A model generated the notes under the pieces. The model saw nothing but the letters and a program-made list of their open reading frames with translations, searched no databases and had not been told where the DNA came from. A stretch of DNA of 64,000 nt from Cohnella rhizoplanae (GTDB lineage: Bacteria; Bacillota; Bacilli; Paenibacillales; Paenibacillaceae), in the NCBI RefSeq assembly GCF_948329515.1, contig NZ_CAOJCN010000007.1:62001-126000 (forward strand), in the 5' to 3' direction. The position numbers were made by a program, and so were the translations under genes. Positions 17,673-24,397 of the stretch are shown here, piece by piece. Position 1 is the stretch's first letter, and every line of letters begins with the position of its first letter.

Positions 17673-19484
17673 TTAAGCCTCCCTCTCATCTTGACGGTCG
17701 ATGGCGTGCAGTCCGCTATCGTACGGCTGGGACAGCAGCAGCGGCAGTCGCAGCCGGCACAACGTGCCGCGCGGGAGGGGAACGATATCGAGCTCTCCCT
17801 TGTCCTTGAACAGCAGCCGCAGCCGCTCCCGGACGTTATCCAATCCGATGCCCGGCCGCTTGCGCCCTTCCTCGCGGCTGCGCTTCGACTGCTCCAGCCC
17901 GACCCCGTTGTCTTCGACCTCAAGCGTCAGCCTGTCCGGGTATTCGACATCTCGGTCCATGCGGATCCAGATGCGCCCGCCCTCCTGCATGTTGGCGATG
18001 CCGTGCCGGATCGCATTGTCGACGAGCGGCTGCAGGCTCAGCTTCGGCACGAGCGCATAGACGAGGTCCTCGTCGTAGCTGAACTCGATCTCGAAGCGGT
18101 TGCCGTACCGCACCTGCTGAATATAGAGAAATGCTCGGGTCAGCTCGATCTCGTCCCGCAGGTAGATGAGATCCACGTCGGCGTTCAGACTCGTCTCCAG
18201 CAGCTTGCCCAGGGACAGACAAATCTCGACGGTCTCTTCGCTGCCGCCGCGCAGTCCGATCCACTTGAGCGTATTGAGCGTATTGAGCAGGAAGTGCGGG
18301 TTCATCTGGGCAAGCAGCATCTGGAAATGCACGGCATCCTTCTGCCGCTCCTCCGCCCGCAGGCGCTGGATCAGCCCGTTCATGTCGACCATCATCGTGT
18401 TAAAGGTGCGGGTCAGCTCGAGAATTTCTCCCTTGTAATTTTTCTCGGGCAGCCGAATCAGCAGGTCCTTGCGCACGGCTTCCCTCATTTTCGACTGCAT
18501 GCGGGATAATGGGCGCGTGAACGTATAGGCGAGCATAAACGCGACGGCCACGAAGACGGCGGTGATGATGAAAAACGTGACGAAATATTGCTGCTTAAGG
18601 CTCTCGATCTCGTTAAAAAGCACGCGCAGCGGAATTCGGTCCACCAAGTACCAGTCCAGCGACGATAAATAGCTGTAGTTGACCAGCGCATCCCCGCGGT
18701 CGTCCATCCAATATCCGTTGTCGGGCGCGCGCGAGACCCCCTCGATCGCTTCAGGCGACAGCTCCGAATCCGGGATGGATCTCGCGATCGTCTCCCCTTT
18801 TCTTGTCATGATAAAGTAGGCTTGGTCGCTCTCGGACTTTTGCAGCATAGACTGGAACCAGAAAGAAAAGTCGATGCTGATCCGCGCCAGCCCGTACGTG
18901 CGGTTGCCGCGATCTCGCAATTCGGCGTAAAGCGACAGCAGCATGGGGCTCTTGGAGATGTCGCGCGACACGTAGTTTGCGTCGTCCGGCACCCATAGGT
19001 AGGATGCCTTCGTTTCCCGCATGGCGGCGAACGAGGCGTTGGAGGCGATCGCGTCATAGTCGAGCGGCAGCCTCGGCTGATAGGACGTATACACATGGCC
19101 ATGATCGTCGAGCAGCGTGAAGTAAACGGACGGATTGTACAGGAAAAAGCTGTTATTCAACCCTTTGAACTTGTCCTCCATCATATCCTTGTTGTCTAAG
19201 GATGAAAAACGGTCGGGTTCCTGCAGAATCTGTCGCACCTCTGTGTCTTGCTCGAGGAAAATCAGCGTCTTGAACGCGATGCTGAGCTGGTCCTCGAGGG
19301 AACGATGCAGGTTGTCCAGCTGCTCGTGACTCTGCTCGCTGACCTTTTTCTGGACGAGCGACTCGATCTTCTGGTAATTGTATATATTCAAAATGCTGAA
19401 AGGCAGCAGAATGACGAGCACGAACGCAGCGAACAGCCGGTATTTGAGTTTATGGGGAACGAGATGTGACAGCAAGCCCCGCAT
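17673..19484 (-). CDS. YesM-type sensor histidine kinase
   Basis: The ATG at 19484 is chosen because AAGGGG lies 9 bases upstream; the in-frame ATG at 19520 has no ribosome binding site. The 603-residue product has a membrane segment close to the N terminus, an extracellular sensor of about 250 residues, a second membrane segment with HAMP linker, the phosphoacceptor motif QMNPHFLLNTL (about His397) and a HATPase_c domain (QPLVDNAIRHG, DNGVGLEQ, GIGLDNV). It should phosphorylate the short YesN regulator encoded 3 bp downstream. Two direct repeats 30 bp apart lie 77-124 bp upstream of the start. Confidence 0.92.
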   Translation of the reverse strand: MRGLLSHLVPHKLKYRLFAAFVLVILLPFSILNIYNYQKIESLVQKKVSEQSHEQLDNLHRSLEDQLSIAFKTLIFLEQDTEVRQILQEPDRFSSLDNKDMMEDKFKGLNNSFFLYNPSVYFTLLDDHGHVYTSYQPRLPLDYDAIASNASFAAMRETKASYLWVPDDANYVSRDISKSPMLLSLYAELRDRGNRTYGLARISIDFSFWFQSMLQKSESDQAYFIMTRKGETIARSIPDSELSPEAIEGVSRAPDNGYWMDDRGDALVNYSYLSSLDWYLVDRIPLRVLFNEIESLKQQYFVTFFIITAVFVAVAFMLAYTFTRPLSRMQSKMREAVRKDLLIRLPEKNYKGEILELTRTFNTMMVDMNGLIQRLRAEERQKDAVHFQMLLAQMNPHFLLNTLNTLKWIGLRGGSEETVEICLSLGKLLETSLNADVDLIYLRDEIELTRAFLYIQQVRYGNRFEIEFSYDEDLVYALVPKLSLQPLVDNAIRHGIANMQEGGRIWIRMDRDVEYPDRLTLEVEDNGVGLEQSKRSREEGRKRPGIGLDNVRERLRLLFKDKGELDIVPLPRGTLCRLRLPLLLSQPYDSGLHAIDRQDEREA

Positions 19485-19560
19485 GATGAGCGACCCCTTT
19501 GCGCCGAGTGGTGACCTCATTATAGCATTGGGAGGACATCCATTCGGCTCGCGCGCGCAT

Positions 19561-19608
19561 AATCACCAAATCGTAGGATCGGACGGTGAAAATCATCAAA
19601 TCGTTCTA
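19561..19608 (-). promoter_or_regulatory. Direct repeats upstream of the kinase gene, candidate operator
   Basis: AATCACCAAATCGT (19561-19574) and AATCATCAAATCGT (19591-19604) are 13/14 identical and exactly 30 bp apart. The second extends into ATCAAATCGTTCTAT, which recurs at 15256 and 16883. Direct repeats upstream of a two-component operon fit an AraC-type regulator site, but no binding is shown. Confidence 0.45.
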
Positions 19609-19650
19609 TCCGGGCAACAGACAAAAAACGCTGGCGCCGGAAGGCCCTGG

Positions 19651-19740
19651 GGGTTCGCCCCCTACGGGGCTCCATCAAATGCAAAAAACACGCCTTATCG
19701 GCGTGTCGGCAAGTTTGCATTTGGTGGAGCCAAGGGGGAT
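19651..19740. repeat. 90-bp repeat, copy 1 (orphan tRNA-Ala 3' end and terminator)
   Basis: Identical at 87 of 90 positions to 19855-19944, whose right end is the 3' end of tRNA-Ala. This copy carries the last 19 tRNA bases including CCA and the downstream terminator hairpin, but no tRNA body. The arms GGCTCCAYCAAATGCAAA and TTTGCATTTGGTGGAGCC make a large palindrome around the hairpin. Confidence 0.85.
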
Positions 19741-19854
19741 AACGATATCCTGATTGAACTTGCTGACGAAGCAAATTCGCCGAAGTAGAGCGCCGCGGTA
19801 GATACCGATGCCGTGCTCGTCGCCTCCGGCTCCCTGCGCGCGGAACGCCCCGCG

Positions 19855-19944
19855 GGGTTCGCCCCCTACGGGGCTCCACCAAATGCAAAAAACACGCCTT
19901 ATCGGCGTGTCGGTAGGTTTGCATTTGGTGGAGCCAAGGGGGAT
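19855..19944. repeat. 90-bp repeat, copy 2 (overlaps the tRNA-Ala 3' end)
   Basis: Second copy of the repeat at 19651-19740, offset by 204 bp. Its terminator for the minus-strand tRNA is ACACGCC / GGCGTGT (19891-19909) followed by six T. Confidence 0.85.
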
Positions 19945-20001
19945 CGAACCCCTGACCTCATCGCTGCCAGCGATGCGCTCTCCCAGCTGAGCTATGGCCC
20001 C
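19926..20001 (-). tRNA. tRNA-Ala (anticodon GGC)
   Basis: The 76-nt cloverleaf has acceptor GGGGCCA / TGGCTCC, a D arm with AGCTCAGCTGGGAGAGC, an anticodon stem CATCG / CGATG around the loop CTGGCAG (anticodon GGC), a T arm GGGGTTCGATCCCC and an encoded CCA. It reads GCC and GCU alanine codons. It is a solitary gene with its own promoter (20034-20063) and terminator. Confidence 0.97.
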
Positions 20002-20033
20002 GCATGACGTGTCGCTCGTTGGCGACAAGAATG

Positions 20034-20063
20034 ATCTTATCATAAGAAGAAAAGTCATGTCAA
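20034..20063 (-). promoter_or_regulatory. SigA promoter of tRNA-Ala
   Basis: On the minus strand TTGACA (20058-20063) and TAAGAT (20034-20039) are separated by 18 bp and lie about 33 bp upstream of the tRNA 5' end. Confidence 0.8.
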
Positions 20064-20168
20064 CCATATTTTCGTCGAGCATCCGATAAAATGAACACGG
20101 TAGTACGGGCTGCGAGCGAAGGCGCAGAGCTTGTCCGCTCCCCGCCCCCCATGGTCCCGCACAGCCGG

Positions 20169-20630
20169 TCAGATTCCGTGCTTATTGATGAGTACGTTCA
20201 ATTCCTTGAGGAACATGTTGATGTCCTTGAACTGCCGGTACACGGACGCGAAGCGCACGTAGGCGACCTCATCGACAGGGTACAGCTGCTCCATGACGCT
20301 CTCGCCGATCATGTTGCTGTCGATTTCGGCCTGGGCCGTGTTGCGCAGCTCGCGCTCGACGTTAGAGACCAGGATCTCCAGCTGACCCACGGATACCGGA
20401 CGCTTCTCGCAGGCGCGCAGCAGGCCGCGCAGCAGCTTTTCTCGGCTGAATTCCTCGCGGCTGCCGTCCTTCTTGATGACGATCAGCGGCGTCTCCTCGA
20501 CCATCTCGAACGTGGTGAAGCGGCGATTGCAGGATTCGCACTCGCGCCGCCTGCGGATCGACTTGTTGTCGTTGGCCGGACGGGAGTCCAGTACCTTCGT
20601 ACCGTTATAGTCGCAATAAGGGCATTTCAT
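20169..20630 (-). CDS. nrdR: Transcriptional repressor NrdR
   Basis: The 153-residue regulator of ribonucleotide reductase genes has an N-terminal zinc ribbon (Cys3 and Cys6 in MKCPYC, then CESC) and an ATP-cone that binds ATP/dATP ([23 protein letters not shown]). It represses nrd operons at NrdR boxes when dATP is high. The full length and both domains match the family. In B. subtilis the orthologue lies in the same chromosomal neighbourhood as polA, mutM, ytaF and coaE, as it does here. Confidence 0.97.
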   Translation of the reverse strand: MKCPYCDYNGTKVLDSRPANDNKSIRRRRECESCNRRFTTFEMVEETPLIVIKKDGSREEFSREKLLRGLLRACEKRPVSVGQLEILVSNVERELRNTAQAEIDSNMIGESVMEQLYPVDEVAYVRFASVYRQFKDINMFLKELNVLINKHGI

Positions 20631-20712
20631 AAGTCTGCGGCTCTCCTTTGCGCTTGCGAGAAACTTTTTTTATTTTTCCATACCTTCCCTTACATGATTC
20701 CAGGGATAAGGC

Positions 20713-20719
20713 ACATAAT
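20713..20719 (+). promoter_or_regulatory. Possible SigG -10 element of the SASP gene
   Basis: CATAATA matches the CATNNTA -10 pattern of forespore SigG promoters and lies about 30 bp before the SASP start codon. A weak -35-like CATGA is found about 17 bp upstream. The protein family makes SigG control likely. Confidence 0.5.
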
Positions 20720-20749
20720 ACGTTTACCAACCGCGAGGAGGTGAACAAC

Positions 20750-20971
20750 ATGAGCCAAGGAAACAGCGGCAACAGCAACAACCTGGTGGTACCTCAAGCT
20801 TCCAACGCGCTTGAACAACTGAAATATGAAGTTGCTCAAGAACTGGGCATCTCCATCCCGCAAGACGGCTACGGCGGCAACATGCTTACGCGCGAGAACG
20901 GTTCGATCGGTGGCAGCATCACCAAGCGCCTGGTACAAATCGCCGAGCAACAACTCGCAGGCCGTTTCTAA
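20750..20971 (+). CDS. Alpha/beta-type small acid-soluble spore protein
   Basis: The 73-residue protein begins at the ATG at 20750, seven bases after GAGGAGGTG; longer upstream readings are not supported. It carries the family's conserved blocks: ALEQLKYEVAQELGI, which contains the germination-protease region, and GGSITKRLVQIAEQQL near the C terminus. Such proteins coat forespore DNA, shift it towards A form and protect it from UV and hydrolysis, and are degraded at germination. The gene stands alone on the plus strand, divergent from nrdR. Confidence 0.96.
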   Translation: MSQGNSGNSNNLVVPQASNALEQLKYEVAQELGISIPQDGYGGNMLTRENGSIGGSITKRLVQIAEQQLAGRF

Positions 20972-21005
20972 GTACTATGGTCTTCACCTAGGTAATTCAA
21001 TACCA

Positions 21006-21038
21006 AGGAGTCTTGAAGCTTCGCGCTTCAGGGCTCTT
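21006..21038 (+). terminator. Terminator after the SASP gene
   Basis: TTGAAGC / GCTTCAG form a short stem around TTCGC, followed by GGCTCTTTT. It lies about 40 bp beyond the SASP stop codon. Confidence 0.65.
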
Positions 21039-21054
21039 TTACATTTTACCGTCC

Positions 21055-21636
21055 TTAGGACCAATTGTCATACAGTTCGTCGTATTTTTTATGGTAAAAG
21101 AGCACCTTTTGCACATATCGGCGGGTCTCGCCGTAAGGGATATCCTCCAGCGTCTCCTCGCGGCCGTCCCATGTGCCCTCCCGAATCCACTGCTTCACCT
21201 TGCCGGGTCCGGCATTATAGGCGGCCAGCGACTTCACCATGTCGCCGTCGAATTGCCGGAGCAGCTCATTGAGGTACCAGGCCCCCAGCCGGATGCCGGC
21301 GTCGGCCCGTTCGCCTGCCTGCTTGGTCGTGATGCTGCCGAAGTCCTCCTGCTTTAGAATCCACTCGGCCGTATCCGGCATGATCTGCATGATGCCGATG
21401 GCGCCCTTGGGCGAGACGGCGTCGGGCTCGAAGTTCGATTCGACCCGTATCACCGCCGCGATCAGACGCGGATCGATGGCGTACCGGTCGGCATTCGATT
21501 GAATCTCTTCCTGATATTGAATCGGGTAGACCATTTTGCCCAGCCATTCCGAACGAAAGAACAGCAGCGCGATGACGATGAGGAGCAGCGCTAAAAACCA
21601 GCGTTTGCGCTTCGGCCTTGTCCTTTTTTTGCTCAT
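21055..21636 (-). CDS. Lytic transglycosylase (SLT domain)
   Basis: The 193-residue membrane-anchored murein hydrolase has a basic N terminus, one hydrophobic segment (about 13-30) and a soluble-lytic-transglycosylase domain with the catalytic Glu in RVESNFEPDAVSPKGAIG, then GIMQIMPDTAEW and AAYNAGPGKVKQW. It cleaves MurNAc-GlcNAc bonds with anhydro-ring formation. The ATG at 21636 overlaps the coaE stop by 4 bp (ATGA), which fixes the start and indicates coupled translation. Confidence 0.93.
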   Translation of the reverse strand: MSKKRTRPKRKRWFLALLLIVIALLFFRSEWLGKMVYPIQYQEEIQSNADRYAIDPRLIAAVIRVESNFEPDAVSPKGAIGIMQIMPDTAEWILKQEDFGSITTKQAGERADAGIRLGAWYLNELLRQFDGDMVKSLAAYNAGPGKVKQWIREGTWDGREETLEDIPYGETRRYVQKVLFYHKKYDELYDNWS

Positions 21637-22241
21637 GACTGTACCGATCCTAAATGAAGCGTCCGCCAAAAGAGATCCAACTGCGCTTCCGTATCCGCGA
21701 GCGTGCCGCTATTATCTATAACGTAATCGGCCAATTGCCGCTTTTGTTCGATATCCATTTGCGCGCCGATACGCTTGTCCGCTTCCTCCGGCGCCAGCCC
21801 GTCGCGTTCGATGAGCCGCGTCCGCTGCACGTCTCGGGGGACGTAGGCCACCATGACGCCTTGATACAAATGCTGCAATCCCGACTCGTACAGCAGCGGA
21901 ATGTCCGCCACGACCAGCCTATCCGGCCGCTCCGTCTCCAGAGCCGCGATCCGCTCGCGCATCAGCTCGCGAATGGCGGGATGCGTAATCGCTTCAAGCG
22001 CCTTGCGCTCGTGGGCATCCGCAAAGACAATCGCACCCAGAATACGCCGGTTTAACGTGCCGTCTTCCTGTATGACCCCTGCTCCGAACCGCTCCGCAAT
22101 CTGAGCCAGGGGAGCCTGTCCGGGTTCGACGATTTCCCGGGCAATTCGATCCGCATCGACAAGCGCCGCTCCGCGAGCGACCAACATGCGCGCTACAGTA
22201 CTCTTGCCGGTGGCTATGCCTCCCGTCAATCCGATGTTCAT
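21633..22241 (-). CDS. coaE: Dephospho-CoA kinase
   Basis: The 202-residue P-loop kinase (GLTGGIATGKSTVARML) catalyses the last step of coenzyme A synthesis, phosphorylating the 3'-hydroxyl of dephospho-CoA. DADRIAREIVEPGQ and the IPLLYESG motif are typical of CoaE. It is coupled by overlap to the transglycosylase gene. A 125-bp MITE-like element lies in the 231-bp gap between it and ytaF, within a neighbourhood that is usually compact. Confidence 0.96.
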   Translation of the reverse strand: MNIGLTGGIATGKSTVARMLVARGAALVDADRIAREIVEPGQAPLAQIAERFGAGVIQEDGTLNRRILGAIVFADAHERKALEAITHPAIRELMRERIAALETERPDRLVVADIPLLYESGLQHLYQGVMVAYVPRDVQRTRLIERDGLAPEEADKRIGAQMDIEQKRQLADYVIDNSGTLADTEAQLDLFWRTLHLGSVQS

Positions 22242-22310
22242 CCTGCTAACCTCCTTGCAGCGGCTTCGTATGCCGAGTGCCTTCGTTAGACTTTGCCGCC
22301 GCTTGCTATT

Positions 22311-22435
22311 CCATTATCCCATCCGTTCAGCCGAATGCCGAACTTGCGCGAACCCCGGCATGCCACTATCCCCTCGGCTCAGATCCGGCGACCGTCCACG
22401 GCCGCCTCCGCCCCGATTGAGTCGATGGGATAATG
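22311..22435. mobile_element. MITE-like element A related to the IS at 60.4 kb
   Basis: The left end CCATTATCCCATCCGTTCAG and the right end (complement CCATTATCCCATCGACTCA) match the terminal repeats of the IS1595-like element. A third internal copy (CCACTATCCCCTCGGCTCAG, 22363-22382) suggests a nested or rearranged structure. There is no ORF and no clear target duplication. Confidence 0.7.
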
Positions 22436-22472
22436 GCATGAGACATCATTTCAATACCCTTTACCCTTCGTC

Positions 22473-23273
22473 TCAAGACGCCTGCATCAGCTTGAATATG
22501 CCCATCGCGATCAGAATAATGCCCGGCAATACGGACAGCCGCTGCGCCCATCGCATGCCCGCAGCCAAGAAACCGACGCGCATGCCGACCCAAAGGAAGA
22601 TCCCGCTCGCCGCGGAGATCAGAATCGCGGTCGGCGCGGCGGGGAATCCCACAAGCGCGGCCCCGATGCCCGCTCCGAAGGCGTCCAGCGACAATGCCAG
22701 ACCGAGAAGCAAGGCTTCGCCCGAGGTTATAATGCCCGAACGATCGACGTCGGCGACCGATGGCGTGCGCAAGATCTGCACGATCAAGCCGAATACCCGA
22801 AGCTCCAGCGTGAGCATCGGCACGGCGCCGTCGGCTTCCGGAGCGCTCGCGTTTCCCTCGATGCCCGGCCGCGATAGACCGGAAGCCGAACCGCCTGCGG
22901 ACGCCGATCTCGTTCCACCTGCAGCTCCTGTTTCCGCTACCGTTCCCTCATCGCGATGTCCCCCGACTACCGGCGCCTTTTCCGTATCGGTCTCGCTCCT
23001 GCGGTTCCTGGCGAACTGAACCAGCGCCCAAGTGCCGATGCCGATCAGGATCGCCGCCCCGACGGCCTTCGCTCCGTAAGGAGACAGCCACCTGGCGATC
23101 ACCGAACCGACGAGCATGGAAACGAGGATAACCGCGCCCGAGCAAGCCGCGATGATCGCGATGGACGGGAGCGGGATGCGTATCTTGCGTAATCCGTACG
23201 TAATGCCGACACCGAAGCCGTCCAGACTGACCGCGAACGCGAGAAATAATAAGGAAGCCGAATGTGCGAGCAT
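22473..23273 (-). CDS. ytaF: Sporulation membrane protein YtaF (MntP-like)
   Basis: The 266-residue protein has six hydrophobic segments in two halves, each beginning with the repeated SLDxFGxGI pattern (AVSLDGFGVGITYG and LSLDAFGAGIGAA), as in the MntP/YtaF family. AGGAGG lies 6 bases before the ATG at 23273; the longer reading to 23300 has no such site. A Gly/Ala/Ser-rich loop of about 60 residues between the halves is longer than I would expect. In B. subtilis ytaF is a sporulation gene beside mutM and coaE. The transported species, possibly a divalent cation, is unproven. Confidence 0.9.
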   Translation of the reverse strand: MLAHSASLLFLAFAVSLDGFGVGITYGLRKIRIPLPSIAIIAACSGAVILVSMLVGSVIARWLSPYGAKAVGAAILIGIGTWALVQFARNRRSETDTEKAPVVGGHRDEGTVAETGAAGGTRSASAGGSASGLSRPGIEGNASAPEADGAVPMLTLELRVFGLIVQILRTPSVADVDRSGIITSGEALLLGLALSLDAFGAGIGAALVGFPAAPTAILISAASGIFLWVGMRVGFLAAGMRWAQRLSVLPGIILIAMGIFKLMQAS

Positions 23274-23385
23274 GACGTTCCTCCTGCAAGGTGAAGACAT
23301 GCCGGCGGCCCCGTGTAAGGAGCGCCGGTTCTGTTCATCCTATGCAGCAGGGAGGGCGAATGCCCGCCTGACCGTGAACAATCGG

Positions 23386-24330
23386 TTACGCTTCGCCGCC
23401 ATTCGGTCCGTCGAGCCTGCGTTTCACGGCATTCGTGCCTCCCTCGCGGTAACGCTTGGAAGCCGCCGCGCTGGCGCCGCTCGCCGGGCCGGTAGCTCCC
23501 TTGGGCGGCTTCTGGCACTTCGCGCACACATGCGTGCCGCGCCCGCCGACCACCGACTTGGCGATCGGATGACCGCACGACGGACAAGCCTCGCCGGTCC
23601 TGCCGTACACGCGCAGCCTGTGCTGGAACATCCCCATCTCGCCCTGTCCGTTGACGTAGGACTTGACCGAGGAGCCTCCCGCTTCGACCGCCGCGGTCAG
23701 CGTGACGACGATCGCTTCGTGCAATCGCCGCCAGTCCTTGCCCGTGAGCTCGCCCGCCATTCGCTCCGGATGGATGCCCGCCAGATGCAGCGTCTCATCT
23801 ACATAAATATTGCCGAGCCCCACGATCCATTCCTGATTCAGCAGCAGCGGCTTGATCTTGGTATTTCTGCGCCCCAGCGAGCTTCTCAGCTTGTCCGCGG
23901 TAAAGTCAGGCTCGAGCGGCTCGAGGCCGAGCTTGGCGAGGGGCGGCGATACCAGCTCTTCCCCTGCGGGGAACAGATGCATCGTGCCGAACTGCCTGAC
24001 ATCCGTGTACCGCAGCGCCGTGCCGTCCGTAAAGTGGAAAATGACATGCGTATGCTTGTCCAGCGGCGCGTCGTCGGCGAACAGCCCGTACCGCCCTTCC
24101 ATGCGCAGATGCGATACCAGCACGAGCCCGTCCAGAATGAGCCGCAGGAACTTGCCGCGCCGCTCCACGGCCGTAAACGTCCGCCCCTCCAGCATCGCGC
24201 CAAAGACGTCGGGATCGTCCGGTTTTTGCAGAATGCGCGGCAGACGTACCGTAACCGACCGAATCGTCTTGCCTACGATCAGCTCGTTCAGCGTACGCCT
24301 GACCGTTTCTACCTCCGGGAGTTCCGGCAT
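23386..24330 (-). CDS. mutM: Formamidopyrimidine-DNA glycosylase
   Basis: The 314-residue base-excision repair enzyme removes 8-oxoguanine and FapyG. It begins with the catalytic MPELPEVETVRR (Pro2 nucleophile, Glu3), has the H2TH region (QEWIVGLGNIYVDETLHLAGIHP) and a C-terminal zinc finger (CPSCGHPI and CAKCQ). About 40 residues rich in Ala, Gly, Lys and Arg continue beyond the finger, where most MutM proteins end. The gene lies between polA and ytaF on one strand, the usual Bacillales order. Confidence 0.96.
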   Translation of the reverse strand: MPELPEVETVRRTLNELIVGKTIRSVTVRLPRILQKPDDPDVFGAMLEGRTFTAVERRGKFLRLILDGLVLVSHLRMEGRYGLFADDAPLDKHTHVIFHFTDGTALRYTDVRQFGTMHLFPAGEELVSPPLAKLGLEPLEPDFTADKLRSSLGRRNTKIKPLLLNQEWIVGLGNIYVDETLHLAGIHPERMAGELTGKDWRRLHEAIVVTLTAAVEAGGSSVKSYVNGQGEMGMFQHRLRVYGRTGEACPSCGHPIAKSVVGGRGTHVCAKCQKPPKGATGPASGASAAASKRYREGGTNAVKRRLDGPNGGEA

Positions 24331-24397
24331 GTTCGCTCATCCTTTCTCTACGGTGACTGACCCATTTACTAAACTTGAACGCTAGTACGCGCGCCTC

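Larger units (their letters stand above)
19485..19925. other. Intergenic region between the kinase gene and tRNA-Ala
   Basis: The 441 bp hold the direct repeats at 19561-19608, both copies of a 90-bp repeat (19651-19740 and 19855-19944) and the tRNA terminators. The ORFs crossing it are antisense readings of the tRNA region and do not look like genes. Confidence 0.6.

Noticed and set aside
19675..20082. ORFs across the tRNA-Ala region (readings with [10 protein letters not shown] or [11 protein letters not shown])
   Set aside because: These are well-known spurious translations of tRNA genes and their terminators.
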